From Timema cristinae (taxonomy: Eukaryota; Arthropoda; Insecta; Phasmatodea; Timematidae): a stretch of 64,000 nt of DNA. The notes beneath the pieces are model-generated. The model did no database searches. It was not told the origin of the DNA and saw nothing but the letters and a program-made list of their open reading frames with translations. The DNA is taken from the NCBI GenBank assembly GCA_039000515.1, contig JBCFYV010011135.1, positions 20,920,927 through 20,984,926 of the forward strand, read 5' to 3'. Both the position numbers and the translations under genes were made by a program. This document shows, piece by piece, positions 1-11,442 of the stretch; position 1 is the stretch's first letter, and each line of letters begins with the position of its first letter.

Positions 1-484
1 AGAGTTTTATACTTCATCAGTTCAAAGTTAGTATAAGCTTTTAAAAAATCCTTCATAGCATGGAGGGGGAACTGAGAAGCTTAATTTGATTTGGGCTAGA
101 CAATTTAATGAATAAGTTAGGCCTATTGTGAAGTTTTAATTTCACTAGGTACTTTATGAAAATAAGATTTATAGCATGGTTAAAAAAAGTATTATATTTA
201 AACAATAGCTTGTGTAATAGATCTAGAAAATAAGTTGAGATTTTGAAGTTTTGACTGTTGGAGCTTTTAGCTTAGATTACATATTTATTTTGTGGGATTA
301 TGGAAAAAAACTTTCTTTAATTTAGACTTTATAAAATTGTTTATAGCACAATGTTGTAAACCTCTAAACTTAAAGATGAATTACTCATAAGTGATAAAGG
401 GAGAAAGGTTAGGTTATACCAGGCTAGGTTCAGTCTACTTTCATAGGTAAGCACTGAAAGCACAATCTATCTTTGGAAGTAAAT
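1..484. other. AT-rich spacer, no gene seen
   Basis: I see no open frame, tRNA-like box or repeat structure here. A short stretch near 408-435 carries words close to AGGTTAGG and AGGCTAGG, similar to the CCTAA words of the array at 1.7 kb. Confidence 0.6.
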
Positions 485-486
485 TA

Positions 487-960
487 TGGTGGAAGGTAGC
501 AGTATCCATGCCACCTTGTAAGGGAAGTCATGCTATAAGGTAGCAGTGACCAATCCACCTTGTGAAATAAGTCATGCTATAAGGTAGTAGTGACCAATCC
601 ACCTTGTGAGGGAAGTCATGCTATAAGGTAGTAATTACCAATCCACCTTGTGAAGGAAGTCATGCTATAAGATAGCTGTGACCAATCCACCTTGTGAAGT
701 AAGTCATCCTATAAGGTAGCAATGACCAATCCACCTTGTGAAATAAGTCATGCTATAAGATACCAGTGACCAATCCACCTTGTGAAATAAGTCATGCTAT
801 AAGGTAGCAGTGACCAATCCACCTTGTGAAATAAGTCATGCTATAAGGTAGCAATGACCAATCCACCTTGTGAGGAAGTCATGCATAAGTAGCAGTGACC
901 AATCCACCTTGTGAAATAAGTCATGCTATAAGGTAGCAATGACCAATCCACCTTTTGAGG
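487..960. repeat. 44-bp minisatellite, about 10-11 copies
   Basis: A 44-bp unit is repeated in tandem. Each copy contains the words gtcatgctataaggtag, gtgaccaatccacc and ttgtgaaataa. Units differ by a few substitutions (for example aaggtagcagt against aaggtagtaat) and small indels; the unit near 870-890 has lost several bases. The first copy, near 490, and the last, near 960, are more divergent, as expected at array edges. No coding role is apparent. Confidence 0.92.
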
Positions 961-975
961 GAAATCGTAATGCAA

Positions 976-1715
976 GTTAAGGGTGCCCTATCCACCTTGG
1001 TGGTGGTGGGTAACTGCTGGTGGCAGATTGGGGAGTCAAAGCAGTGTCCAATTCAGATACGATTCGATTAAAATACTTAAATCTTTGATTTGATCACGCT
1101 CACTGCTTATCATTCTCATTTCATATTCTTCCACTTCTTAATTCTCCAACCCTAGTTATTTTTATTAAACATTTCGGCCTACTAAAAATAAAAATTCATA
1201 AAAATATTTAAATTATTAACTTTTAAAATGAGTGCTTAAAAATGACCTTGAGGTCACAATATATGTACATATAAATACATATATATATATGAAGGACTCA
1301 CACTCTCTATTATCTGTTGATATAAATCAAGTGAGAACTAATTTTACTAACAAAGTTTGTTTTATTTAATCTCAACACTTCATCCATTGAAAACTTTACG
1401 AGTAAAAGCAGGAAATGATTTAGAGGTCCTAATTGAGAAGGAACTTGTAGAACTTGAGATAAGATGTCTAGCCAGGAGAGGCAATGAGGAATAACTGTTC
1501 GCCTGCCACTCTAACTTATATTCGGCCCCTTCTTACCCCTCCAGTTCCTCCTAGATATTGCATGAATAATGAAACTCATTAAATCCGAGGAGGAAGATGA
1601 AGCCAAAGCAACACCACCGACCAATCTATACAGGACGTTTGGTGCAGTCTTAGTGAGAAACTAGGAGGACATATGGACTATGGAGGAAAATTAATCATCC
1701 TCTTACTTATACAAA
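976..1715. other. Spacer, no gene seen
   Basis: Mixed-composition DNA with a short TA-rich stretch near 1258-1292. No long frame, tRNA-like promoter or transposon end was recognised. The part between 1380 and 1690 is slightly less AT-rich and looks single-copy within the window. Confidence 0.5.
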
Positions 1716-1721
1716 CCTAAC

Positions 1722-1935
1722 TTAACATAAGTATAATATAAACTTACTTAACCTAGCCTAACCTAACCTAACTTAACATAAGTATAATCTAAACTTACTT
1801 AACCTAGCATAACCTAACCTAACTTAACATAAGTATAATATAAACTTACTTAACCTAGCATAACCTAACCTAACTTAACATAAGTATAATATAAACTACT
1901 TAACCTAGCATAACCTAACCTAACTTAAACATGAG
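1722..1935. repeat. 51-bp tandem repeat with CCTAA words, 4 copies
   Basis: Four near-identical units of about 51 bp follow one another. Each contains cttaacataagtataat, aaacttacttaacc and cataacctaacctaa. The embedded CCTAACCTAA words match the C-rich strand of the arthropod TTAGG telomere repeat, but they are only a minority of the unit, so this is an interstitial minisatellite rather than a telomere. The third and fourth copies differ by single-base changes. Confidence 0.88.
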
Positions 1936-2228
1936 ACAATTTCACATTATTTTTTCAGACATAGCCTCTAATAAACTAATCCAACCTAACCTCAATGTCT
2001 GGTGATTATCTTTAACTTTTGCAGAACTAACCTAATAAAACATAACCCAAACTCTGGATTACTGGAGGATGTATATTGAAATTAAGAGATAAAAATTACT
2101 GTTATCTTAAAATTATGTCCCAATATTCTCCAAGCTGATGCTAGCACATTATATCTAAATTGTATTCTTTTGAAAATCTCAGACAGACACTTGGACTCGA
2201 AGCACGAGAAAGTAAGCAATCCATAGAG

Positions 2229-2465
2229 AGCAGCCTGCTTCAGTGACCACATGGTCTAAAGCGATACGCATGTTTTGGACTAGATTGTCGATGACATGGA
2301 GATCGTAGTTTGAACCCCGGTAGGATATAATGAAGGTGTTTTTTCCTAAATGGTTTTACATTCTCCCTCCATTCAAATATAGGCACAATCCCCTCTAAAT
2401 TCAACCTCTCTCTTCCTTAACTTGTTAGCGTAATTATTACATAAGCATATAACCTTAACAAATAT
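2229..2465 (+). mobile_element. SINE-C copy, degenerate
   Basis: This is a tRNA-derived SINE relic. The head runs from about 2230 (cttcagtgaccacatggtctaaagc). A box-B-like word, tagtttgaacccc, lies near 2308-2320. The family body ttttcctaaatggttttac and a tail with ttagcgtaattattac follow. No clear target duplication remains, which suggests an old insertion. Confidence 0.75.
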
Positions 2466-2686
2466 TAGGAGGCTGTTCAAAAAAAAACCCACAAAAGATC
2501 CAGACACGATTCTAAAAGAGAGCTCTCATCACTGCCAAACCAGGCAAGAATAGGTTTACGTCCTTGATATTAGTCTAAATAGTTCGGGTGATTCCATTAT
2601 GTTACAGTGGATATAAACATCTATATTCGTTCAAGGGTAAATAAATAATGGGAAATATATTTTCAAATCCTTTCTTTTACAGTTTA

Positions 2687-2980
2687 GGTTACCTGGTTGT
2701 TTAGGGTAAGGTGTCGGACTTCTCTGCTGGAGTCTGGGGTTCAATCCTCGGTCCCGGCACAGATTTATCTGATTACCAAACCCTTCCTTCACCTCTGACA
2801 AGACGTGTATTATTCACAACTTGTGACTGTGTGGAATGCCAGGCCTCCACTGTGGTTCGGATCCCACGTTAGACTGTAGGTTCTCCATTTCATCTCAAAA
2901 TCACCCTTCTATTACACATTAGCTTAAGTGCGTAAACCCAAACGGGTAAAATAACGTGGTGATAATAGTAAATAAATAAA
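2687..2980 (+). mobile_element. SINE-A, long subfamily
   Basis: The tRNA-like head starts ggttacctggttg and keeps an A box (tgtttagggtaagg) and a B box (ggttcaatcct). The body contains gatttatctgattacc, the 13-nt-longer segment gtgtattattcacaac, and the ggatcccacgtt variant that marks the long subfamily. The tail is degenerate (gataatagtaaataaataaa). No convincing target duplication remains. Confidence 0.9.
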
Positions 2981-3399
2981 GTTATAGTCCAATGTTCATA
3001 GGATGAGCCTTATCCAACACCCAAATAAGTTACTAGATCTATTCATAAGTGAAGTAATGAGAAAAGTAGCCATAAAATTTAGTAAATACTTTCCATACCT
3101 AAACAATAACAAATAAAATAGTAAAGAATCATCAATGTTGACCATGAAAAAATCTATTATGTTATAAAAATAACTTCATACCAAAATTTGGGCTTAGCTA
3201 GAATTCCCTCTAATTTTAAGTAATTACGTTTTTCTGAACTAACAAATATTTCTACGATGAAACTAAATAGGTTTTATAGGTATTTATAAGAATTTCTTAT
3301 TTGTTAATTAATTAAAATTTATATAGGTATTCAGATTTTTGCATCCAATTTTTACTAAAGATTCGGGTTATAATTTTATGTATTAACTACACTAATGAG
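2981..3399. other. AT-rich spacer
   Basis: No frame, tRNA-like promoter or element end is recognisable. Confidence 0.5.
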
Positions 3400-3606
3400 C
3401 TAGGGATGAAGTAGGTTGAAATTAAATTAATTGTACCCGCATTTTTGTCGAGAGAGAAAGAGAAAGAGAAATATTGGGAAAACATTTAGGAAAAATTCAC
3501 ACTCATTACTACCGAGTGGTATAGAACCACGATCTACCTGTCATTGGCAGTATATACTAATGCAAGAGTATCGCTTTAGACCATGTGGCCACCGAAGCAG
3601 GCTCCA
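3400..3606 (-). mobile_element. SINE-C copy, reverse strand, partial
   Basis: Read on the minus strand, the head is at the right (gaagcaggctcc is the complement of the gcctgcttc start). The inverted B-box region tagaaccacgatctacc lies near 3521-3537, and the body word aaacatttaggaaaaa near 3480-3495. The 3' tail is not recognisable. A 63-codon open frame here (3431-3622) follows the SINE and is not a gene. Confidence 0.7.
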
Positions 3607-3723
3607 AAATATTTATTATTAACTATCATCGTTTCATACTATGTTGAATACAGCTTAGTGAAAACTGACTACAAAAGTGAGAAGCGTTCAATAGAATTTC
3701 TAGCGTTCTAAAAAGATATTAAT

Positions 3724-3988
3724 TCCCCCGCTTGGGTGATATTACGGCTTAAGGCGTCACTCTCATAATAACCTAGATCGTCAACGGTACGAAAATATTG
3801 GCTCGAATCCCGGTTGGGTATTCTGAGAGTAGCTTTCCCTGAAATATTCCATTCTCGCTCTGCGTAATTGTGGGTATTTCTCCCCTAAATTCAACCTTCC
3901 TCATCCCAACTCATTAGTGTAATTAGAACATATACATATAGCCTCAATGGGTAGTAGGACGGTGCTATAAATTAAAAATAATAGCCCA
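3724..3988 (+). mobile_element. SINE-C copy, degenerate
   Basis: The B box is ggctcgaatcccggttggg near 3799-3817. The body (aattcaaccttcctcatcccaa) is intact enough to recognise. The tail tagcctcaatgggtagtaggacggtgcta matches the common SINE-B/C end with a few changes. Confidence 0.8.
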
Positions 3989-4139
3989 AGTTTGGGTTCA
4001 TTTTGTGCAATTTTCCCTTATCATTATTTTAAATATGTGGCTAGTCTCTATTGGTAGTAATAAAAGGAGAAGGAATTATAAAAATATAAAATCACCACGT
4101 ACTTAATACATGTTAATGTTATTCACAAATATGGTAGGC

Positions 4140-4345
4140 TAGTTAGTATAATTGGGTAGTGATGAGGAAAAAGCTTTTTTTAAGGTAATCTATCAGTATT
4201 CACTTGGAAGGAAAGTGGAAAACCACTAAAGGAAAAAAACCACCCTCATTAGATACTTCCTGGATTCAAACCCTGACCTTCCCTTCTTCATCAGTCCATT
4301 ATAAAACTTGAGTGTTGCATTATACCGTTTGGCCACTAAAAATGG
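4140..4345 (-). mobile_element. SINE-C copy, reverse strand
   Basis: The minus-strand head ends near 4345 (gtttggccactaaaaatgg). The inverted B-box region is gattcaaaccctgacc near 4264-4279, and the body has gaaaaccactaaaggaaaaa. It sits directly next to the hairpin-ended element that begins at about 4391. Confidence 0.75.
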
Positions 4346-4390
4346 TGGAGCAATAATAAGAATAATAAATAAATTACAGTTGTTTATTGA

Positions 4391-4733
4391 ATAACGCACT
4401 TTGCTCGTTGGGGGCTCCGCCCCCAGACTCTCGGTGCGTTTTCTTTGCAAGTGGATGTAAACTAATGTAATTCCAGAGCAGTGGTTTGATAGGTCTTACC
4501 GTTTAGACACAAGAGAACTCCAAATAAAGGTCCACACAGACTTTAAAGTTTCTCCACCATTTTTTTTCTAGGGTTAAAATTTTTTATTTTTTTTTATTTT
4601 TGAAACTTTCCCCTCGTTTATAGGATAGAAGCTATAAGTTTGCCAAATTTCAAGTTTCTAGCTCATCTGGAAGTGGGTAAACATTAATGTTAGTGAGTGA
4701 GTCAGCCATGTGTGGCTGTATAATGTGATGTGA
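4391..4733 (-). mobile_element. Hairpin-ended element HP-1, copy 1 (reverse)
   Basis: One of four copies of a non-coding element of about 345 bp. On the minus strand it starts with a ctgactcactcac block near the AT-rich end and finishes with a GC-rich hairpin (ttgggggctccgcccccaga, 4409-4428) followed by agcaaagtgcg. All four copies share a block containing ttccagagc, near 4472 here, and a block reading caagtttctagctcatctgg or close to it. No coding capacity is seen. Terminal architecture suggests a rolling-circle or other non-TIR transposon, but the class is not established. Confidence 0.75.
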
Positions 4734-4739
4734 GTCTCA

Positions 4740-6720
4740 CTTCAATGAGAAGGTGACAAGCTTCCTCTCCTTTCTATTTCCTCCGAGACCGCTCTAAACA
4801 GTGGCCATTAACGCCTATGTTAGTTCGCGAGGTTCAAGCTTCTAAATAAGCGTGCATCTTTCATGGGACGTCACCGGCAGACCCTATGGTTTGGCATATA
4901 CCCCTCCCAAGCACTTTCACCAACATCCCTCAACTCTATTCTCCTCTGAGAACCAAGGCGCTATTACAAATGTCAGCTAAATTTAATAGGGGCTGGTAGT
5001 ATGATGGGGAGAGGGAAATTTTTTGAGAGTAATGGATTTTTTATCATGAATGTATTCTTTATTTTGACCATATAATTTATAGTTTGTGCCTTTTGAAAAA
5101 TAAATTATTTAACGGTTTAATCTATTGAGTCAAGGAAGAATCAAGGAATATTCACCATGGTTGTCAAAGAAATTCTGTTTATTGAGACATAATTACCTTA
5201 GCAGGATGGATATATTTACCTATATGCCAAATTTCAATTTTATTTTACACTAAGACATATTTTTTTTATATGCTTTGAAAATTTTAAGAAACCATTTCTT
5301 GGAACCAAATTTGAAATTTCAATCTTTCACAATTTTTACATTTGTCATTATATTGGGCGATCATCGAACCATTTACTATTTATAAATTTGCTACCACACT
5401 TAAAAATAAATTTTATAATAGTTTTTGAAATTATTAACTTTCTTTCAAAACAATTATTAATTTTAAAATTAAAATAACTTTCATAATTTTCTAGCAAATT
5501 TCGGATTTTGTATTCTATACGATAGTAAAATGTGTTTTTTTTCTATAAATTTTGGAAATTTATACTTGATACCAATTTTGTAATTTAAAATTCAAAAATG
5601 TTAAGATTTTGGTGTGGTTTCTTTACCATCTCACCCAATTTAAATGTTTTAAACTCGCCAATAAATGATTAATAATTTTAGTTTTGTAAATTTACAACCA
5701 GGTCTTAAACTGTTGTTCCAATTGTGAGTTTTAAATGATTGATCCCTTCTAGTAATTTCGGTTTGACACTTTATATTTAATAAAACATTTCAATTTTCTA
5801 CTTTACTTACCAATGTTTTTTTTTTGTCTGGAAATTTTGAGAAATCTTCTTTTCATTTCAATATCATTGATTTTTAAATTTAAAAATGTTAAGAATTTCA
5901 TCCCTTTTTGAGGTGGTTCTTACATTTGCATGGGAAATTTGAACCTTATACTAAATTATTAAGTAGTTTATTCTCCGGTTTAGCAATTTTTAAACCACTT
6001 CACACTACCCCCCCCCCCCCCCCGACCGCAACTCCCCCACTTTATTTCACCTTCCTCCACTCCGAAATATAAATTATTTAACATTAATATCGTTATTTGG
6101 CATATTCCTTCTAAATTCCTAGAAAATTTAGATTTCTACCTCCTTCAAAGATTTTTCAATTCATGTAACTCCCATTCATTCTTCTTTTTTTTCCATTTGG
6201 GTACCATTTATTGAAGTTCATTTGAATCAAATTTTGAAAATTAAATGATGAAATCAAGTTTACCGGACTTGAAAAACCCACTTAAGAAATCTTTAAAATT
6301 AAATTGAAAATAGATTATTTCTAAATTTTTATACCATATTTTGTATTTATTTAGGTTAAGTCTACTGGAGATTTGAAATAAATTACAACAAGGTTGTGTT
6401 TAGCTTTGTTAGAAACCCACTGAAAATCGAATTTCATTGTGACCGTACCGATTTGTTTTCTTGGCTCATAAAGTTAGCCCAAGATAAATCCCTTTTCAGA
6501 TTTTTCTGATTTATAATTTTTTCAATAATTCTTACATTACCAGGAAACTCTGTCAAATGTAACCTTCTAGCTCACCGAGATATATGAAAAAAAAATCTAG
6601 AAGAGAAAACAAAGAGTTAAGTCATTGATCTTTTATTATATATATTACATTTCCTATAAAATATCTGCAAATTTGGATAATATTTTAGAGATTACATTGA
6701 GATTATAGGAAGTGTAGTAT
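4740..6720. other. Spacer: GC-richer patch, then AT-rich DNA with a C16 tract
   Basis: The first ~290 bp (4740-5030) are less AT-rich and look single-copy within the window. The rest is very AT-rich. A run of 16 C occurs at 6008-6023. A loosely repeated phrase, aaaaatgttaaga, occurs near 5596 and 5882, hinting at an old duplication. No gene was recognised. Confidence 0.5.
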
Positions 6721-6726
6721 TCTTTT

Positions 6727-7135
6727 TTTTTTTTTTTGAGTTAGAGGGGAAAACCGTTTAGGTAGACACATCTTATACATTTCTGAGATTCAAAGCCCGG
6801 TCTCCTTGTCATGAGACCCGCCTCGGTGGCGTAGTTGGCTAACGCGCTTGTCGTGTTTAGCTCGACTGCTGAGGACGGGGAGATCGAGGTTCGAATCTCG
6901 GTCGGGTGAACTGGGGGTGGTTTTTCCTAAATGGTTTTCCACTCTACCTCCACGAAAATTTGGGTTCACTTCCTCTAATTAAACCTTCCCTATTCCTAAT
7001 CCATTAGCGTAGTTAGTACTTAAAGCGTATAACCCGAACGGGTGGTAGACGCGGTGCTAAATATATATATTAATTGTCATGAGGTGATACAGGCTATCGA
7101 AAGAGCGGTACATTGAACCATTTAACTACCGAAGA
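6727..7135 (-). mobile_element. Older SINE-C copy split by a SINE-B insertion
   Basis: The left part (6727-6815) reads, on the minus strand, as SINE-C body and B-box region (gattcaaagcccggtctcc). The right part (7084-7135) holds the matching head, ending in aactaccgaag. The parts are separated by a complete SINE-B at 6816-7073. The 10-bp word ttgtcatgag is present at both junctions (6806-6815 and 7074-7083), so the interruption is a clean insertion. Confidence 0.8.
6816..7073 (+). mobile_element. SINE-B, full length, nested
   Basis: A tRNA-like head carries a perfect A box (tggcgtagttgg, 6827-6838) and B box (ggttcgaatctc, 6888-6899). The body includes ttttcctaaatggttttcc. The tail has gcgtataacccgaacggg and ends in a short TA repeat rather than the usual TAA repeat. 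Flanking 10-bp duplications ttgtcatgag are identical, so the insertion is fairly young. RNA polymerase III would be expected to start at the head. It encodes no protein. Confidence 0.93.
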
Positions 7136-7590
7136 ATAGGTTTCTTTCTACGTTAATTGTGCTGTCGTGAGACGAGATTATATCAAAAATACCTCTTTGC
7201 CATATAGTTCAAATGAATGAGGAGATAGACCGTTTTTGTTGCGAGGGGTAGAGTGGTTCTTGTTTTTCGAACAATGCGGAACCTAATGAACAAACAACCC
7301 AGGGCTTCTGTCTTTAGCCTCAAACCCACGGGCTACCTTAACTTCGACACGCTTATGCCATTATAAATCTGCACAAATTTCGCCTTACAGAAGGAGGTAC
7401 TAACTATTAGCATATTCATTTTACATCGCTGTGTTCTAAGCTAGCGGTTCTAACTAGGACAATTGCACAGTTAAGTTAAATTTGGGGAACATTAGGTAGT
7501 CCGAACTATAAAGAAATTAATTTTTATAACATTATTATTTACATATTTAGTAACACTTTAATTTTTTTCTATTGTTACTTTTCAACTACG
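7136..7590. other. Spacer, no gene seen
   Basis: This block is less AT-rich between 7200 and 7480 and appears single-copy within the window. No long frame or promoter-like boxes were recognised. Confidence 0.45.
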
Positions 7591-7594
7591 ATGG

Positions 7595-7745
7595 TTGTAT
7601 TGTCTAAACACCAAGGCGTCACTTTCCAAAAGACGCGAATGCCGAAAACGATGTGGTTGGAGCTTGAATCACATTTCGTGTGTTTAGGATTCTTTCGTAA
7701 ATGTTTTCTCACCCTTTCTCCACGCAAATATGGGTATATTATATA
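7595..7745 (+). mobile_element. SINE-C fragment
   Basis: Traces of head and B-box region (ggagcttgaatcacatttcg) are followed by body words (taaatgttttctcacc, ctccacgcaaatatggg). The tail is missing. Strongly decayed. Confidence 0.5.
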
Positions 7746-7910
7746 CTCTGATTTATAAAAAAAAAATCGTAGAACACAAATGTATAGTGAGACACATAGA
7801 TAAACAAACAGCCATCGTTTATTCTAAGTTTAAAACAAAAGTTTTGTAAAACTTAAAATAGACATTGAGGATGAGAAATATGAACTTAAAAAAAAACAGT
7901 AGCCACATTG

Positions 7911-8040
7911 TGGTGGAGAAAGGAATTATCCTGGGCATGGGACGATTCCTGGATTGTTCAGTGTCAAGAGCATTGGCGTACTAAGTCAAAGGTCCCGAGT
8001 TCGATTCCCGTATTTGGGTGTTATTTTTCAATTTTAAAAA
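7911..8040 (+). mobile_element. SINE-E copy 1 (tRNA-like head)
   Basis: This tRNA-like sequence shares most of its length with 60,396-60,510. Common words are ctgggcatggga (ctgggtctggaa in the other copy), gtactaagtcaaaggtccc and gttatttttcaat. The B box gagttcgattcccg (7998-8011) matches the consensus very well. The A-box region (tgttcagtgtcaagagc) is weaker. There is no CCA end or intron-like feature, and the 3' part continues into SINE-type body, so it is not counted as a real tRNA. Confidence 0.7.
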
Positions 8041-8049
8041 TACCTTTAA

Positions 8050-9720
8050 TAGATTTGAGAAAGACACCCTTTTATGGTGGGTAAATAGGTACGGATTTAT
8101 ATAATAAATGTTCTGGTTTTTTGATGTTGTATAATACTGTCCAATTGTACTGAGGAAGTAAAATAAAAAATGTTTATACACATCTTCCTTTCACGCAGAT
8201 ACTGGAACATTTCACTTAAATTAATCATCCTTTAACCTTTCTTCTTTAGTGTAAATATCGAAATATTAAGGATTGGAGGTAAGACTAATTTCATACACAA
8301 AACAATATTTATAGCAATGTACACTACGTAATCAATATTCGTAATAATTGTATTAAAGCGTTACACGTTAAGAGTTATTTTATGTATTTGGACGAAAAAA
8401 ATTTACCTTCTTTAATTTCTGACTAATTGTTTTACTCTGAGCAGTAAACCTTTTATTATTTTTCTTATATTTACCATAATCTTGCTAGTAGTTGTATGAA
8501 CAGTGGATCTTGCTACCTCCGTGTAATAAAGTCTTAACATTTTCTGATTTGATTTGAAGTTTTCATATCTTTAATAATCCATCATTTGTTTGGAAAATAA
8601 TGCTTTTCCAAGATAATCACTTGAAAACCAAAAAAATTAATACTATATATAATAGTACACTCCGTTTTCCTTGTTAGTTTCACTATGATAATATCTTAAA
8701 AGCTATGCCATGGAAGATGCATGAAAGACATGTTTAATTTTTTCTTTCAGGGTAAGCGGAGCTTATATTATATTCATAGAGAAGCATTATTATTAATGTT
8801 GTTGATGATTTGACTCTCACAATGAAAGTAAAGTTATTAAAAAAAATTGTCTCAATCAAATTTTATTAAAATATTTTCAGAAATATGGCAGAAGTAGGAA
8901 AATAAACAAACTGCACAAGTGCCAAACATTCGAGCTAAATTAGAATCTTTTCTCCAATTAATTAAAATATTGTCAACAGATTTTGAAGCGCTGTTTTAAA
9001 TATAACAACTCAGTTTAATAGGCAAGATTTCCACTCACCACTAAAAAAAAATTTCGTTTTTTTTCCTGTATGTCTCAGGAGTAAATTTTTTTATTTTATA
9101 CCTTAAATATTAATAATAGACTTGTGTTCGTGAGTTAAAATATAGTTTTTTTTACAAATGATTTATTTAAATTTACAATCAAAATCAGTTTTAATCCGTT
9201 AATTTTTTTTTCTGCTATAATTAAGATGAATTTTATAAATAAACTTATTAAAATTTGTAATTATTGTGTTTTTATTACACTTTTATTGAATCACATAATT
9301 TATATCATTATATATGCAATATTTAAAGATTGTAAACAATGTACTTTAGAATATTTAAACATTTTCACATAAAATCTAAGGGCATATAAACTTAATAAAT
9401 ATTTAAACTACTATTTCATCCTCTCAATTAAAACCACAGAGCATAATTTCATAATTGATAATAATGACCAAATTTCCAAATTTTAAAAATTTTAACAACT
9501 TAATATTGTCACACACTAATACATTAATTTGTCAAACAAATGTTTTAAAATAAACTCGTTCCAACTTTGCTTCAACATTTAAACAATCCAATCTCATTTA
9601 ATGACATTGGCTCTCTTAATTAATCTGGCACCCAATTAAAAAGGTTGAATGGTTTAAATGATTTAAATAGTAGAGTGTATCGTATTCATTATTGATTGGT
9701 CAAAGTAAGAGATGTAAGTG
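8050..9720. other. AT-rich spacer
   Basis: About 1.7 kb of strongly AT-rich DNA with many short A and T runs. I see no gene, tRNA-like box or transposon end. Confidence 0.5.
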
Positions 9721-9726
9721 CTAAAT

Positions 9727-9950
9727 AAATAGGCTCTATAAACACCTCATTCAGTGATAAATAGGCTCTATAAACACCTCATTCAGTGATAAATAGGCTC
9801 TATAAACACCTCATTCAGTGATAAATAGGCTCTATAAACACCTCATTCAGTGATAAATAGGCTCTATAAACACCTCATTCAGTGATAAATAGGCTCTATA
9901 AATCCCTCATTCAGTGATAAATAGGCTCTATAAACACCTCATTCAGTGAT
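9727..9950. repeat. 32-bp tandem array, exactly 7 units
   Basis: The unit contains aaataggctctataaac and acctcattcagtgat. Seven units fill 224 bp with no length change. Only one unit, near 9901, carries visible substitutions (aatccctc for aacacctc). This homogeneity points to recent amplification or gene conversion. Confidence 0.95.
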
Positions 9951-10660
9951 AAAAAACGAGTTGTATATGGGTTTTATAGATTCAACAAGGAAAGCTATTC
10001 GAATTATTAACTAATCGAATTATAGATAAACTGTTTAATACCACTATGGTGTCCTATACTCTATCCCAATTAGTTTAATAGGTTAATTAAACAAAATTAA
10101 TATATTCGAAGAGTAGTATTTTTTCTTTCACACCTAACCCCTTTAAAGTGTGTATACCGATATTTTTCTTTTGAAATTTTTTTTATATAAACTACCTTTC
10201 TAAAGAGAGAAATTGTTTGCACAATGTCTTACAATATATACAATAAAGCTTTACTAACAAATTAATTTAAAATTGTATATATAATAAAAAAAATTAATTT
10301 AAAATAAAAGTAATTTTATAATACCTCCACTAGTAGGCACGAGGAATAAGTGTAGAACCCATTTAATATATGGTTTACCAGTGATGAAATTAAAACACCA
10401 GCTTGGTAGTCTGTGTAAAGTTTTATCTAAATTGTGCTTAGATTTTTCTCCACTCAAAGGATGATTTTTTTTCTTCTAAAATCTAACATTCTTTTATCTA
10501 TTCGATAATAATAATTGTAGTTAAATAAACCCTTAATTTAGTAATATTTTAATCTTCAAAATTCTATAAGATATTTTTACAAATTTAGAAGTGTTTTTTC
10601 CTATGTCATTGCGTCTTAATAACTTTTGAGGTTATAAACTTATATAATAATAATTAATAA
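9951..10660. other. AT-rich spacer
   Basis: No gene or repeat element was recognised. Confidence 0.5.
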
Positions 10661-10664
10661 AATG

Positions 10665-10830
10665 TGGTAAGGATAAGTAAGGAAGAATTTCATGAGGGAT
10701 ATTTGTTGAATTTGCGTGGAAAGAGCATGTGAAACAATTTAGGAAAGAACACCCATTGTAAACCTCACCAGGATTAGAATCCCAATCTCCCTTTAGTCAG
10801 CATGCAGTTCTAACAAGAGAATAATGACTT
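10665..10830 (-). mobile_element. SINE-C copy, reverse strand, decayed
   Basis: On the minus strand the order is head remnant (near 10,805-10,825), B-box region (gattagaatcccaatctcc), then body (gaaacaatttaggaaag, tttgcgtggaaagagc). The tail region is barely recognisable. Confidence 0.65.
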
Positions 10831-11398
10831 ATACTTTTCTAAGTGAGAATTTTTGGTGTTTTTCTCAAATTAAATTAAAGTAATTAGCTTCATTTACATG
10901 GACGGCTCAAATAGAAAGTCATTGTATGATATACTTGAGCAATGAAGGGTTATTATTCTTTTTTGTTTGGTCCAATTCCACAAAACCTGTTTTATTAAGT
11001 TGGAACCACATGACATTTCTGAATAATTTCACTTTGTGAAGAAAATATATTTAAAACAGTAAAGAAATAGTTTTAAAAGTAACGTTGAAAGGAATAAGCA
11101 CATTTTTACAAATAGAACACATAATGTGAACGATAATTTTTTCTTCGAACAAATTGATATGTGACAGTGAAGAGTTTAATAAGTTAGGAAACATTTAATT
11201 AGCATCAGAGATATTAGATTGGAAACTAAGAAAATAATATATTTGGGATATACATGCCCTTACGTGGTTGATTTGTTGTCATCTTGAAAACTGTAAGGTA
11301 ATGTAAAACTCAGAATAGAAAAAAAAACCTATAATTTTACTGGTTAATATTTATGGCTGTGAAACGTGGTCTCCTACCTTACTGACGAAAACCAATAT

Positions 11399-11442
11399 AT
11401 GGTTTTCATAAACACCACATGGTTTTCATAAACACCACATGG
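11399..11442. repeat. 20-bp direct repeat, two units
   Basis: The 20-bp unit atggttttcataaacaccac occurs twice without change, followed by the first 4-5 bases of a third. Confidence 0.95.

Noticed and set aside
1722..1935. Possible telomere end
   Set aside because: Only short CCTAA words within a 51-bp unit, with normal repeat-rich DNA on both sides. Interstitial repeat.
6827..6899. tRNA-like sequence with perfect A and B boxes
   Set aside because: The head continues into a SINE body and shared tail and lies between target duplications. It is a SINE-B, not a tRNA gene. The same applies to the SINE-A, D, E and F heads.
9727..9950. CRISPR-like regular repeats
   Set aside because: The 32-bp units are contiguous with no unique spacers, and the DNA is eukaryotic in character. 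It is a tandem array.
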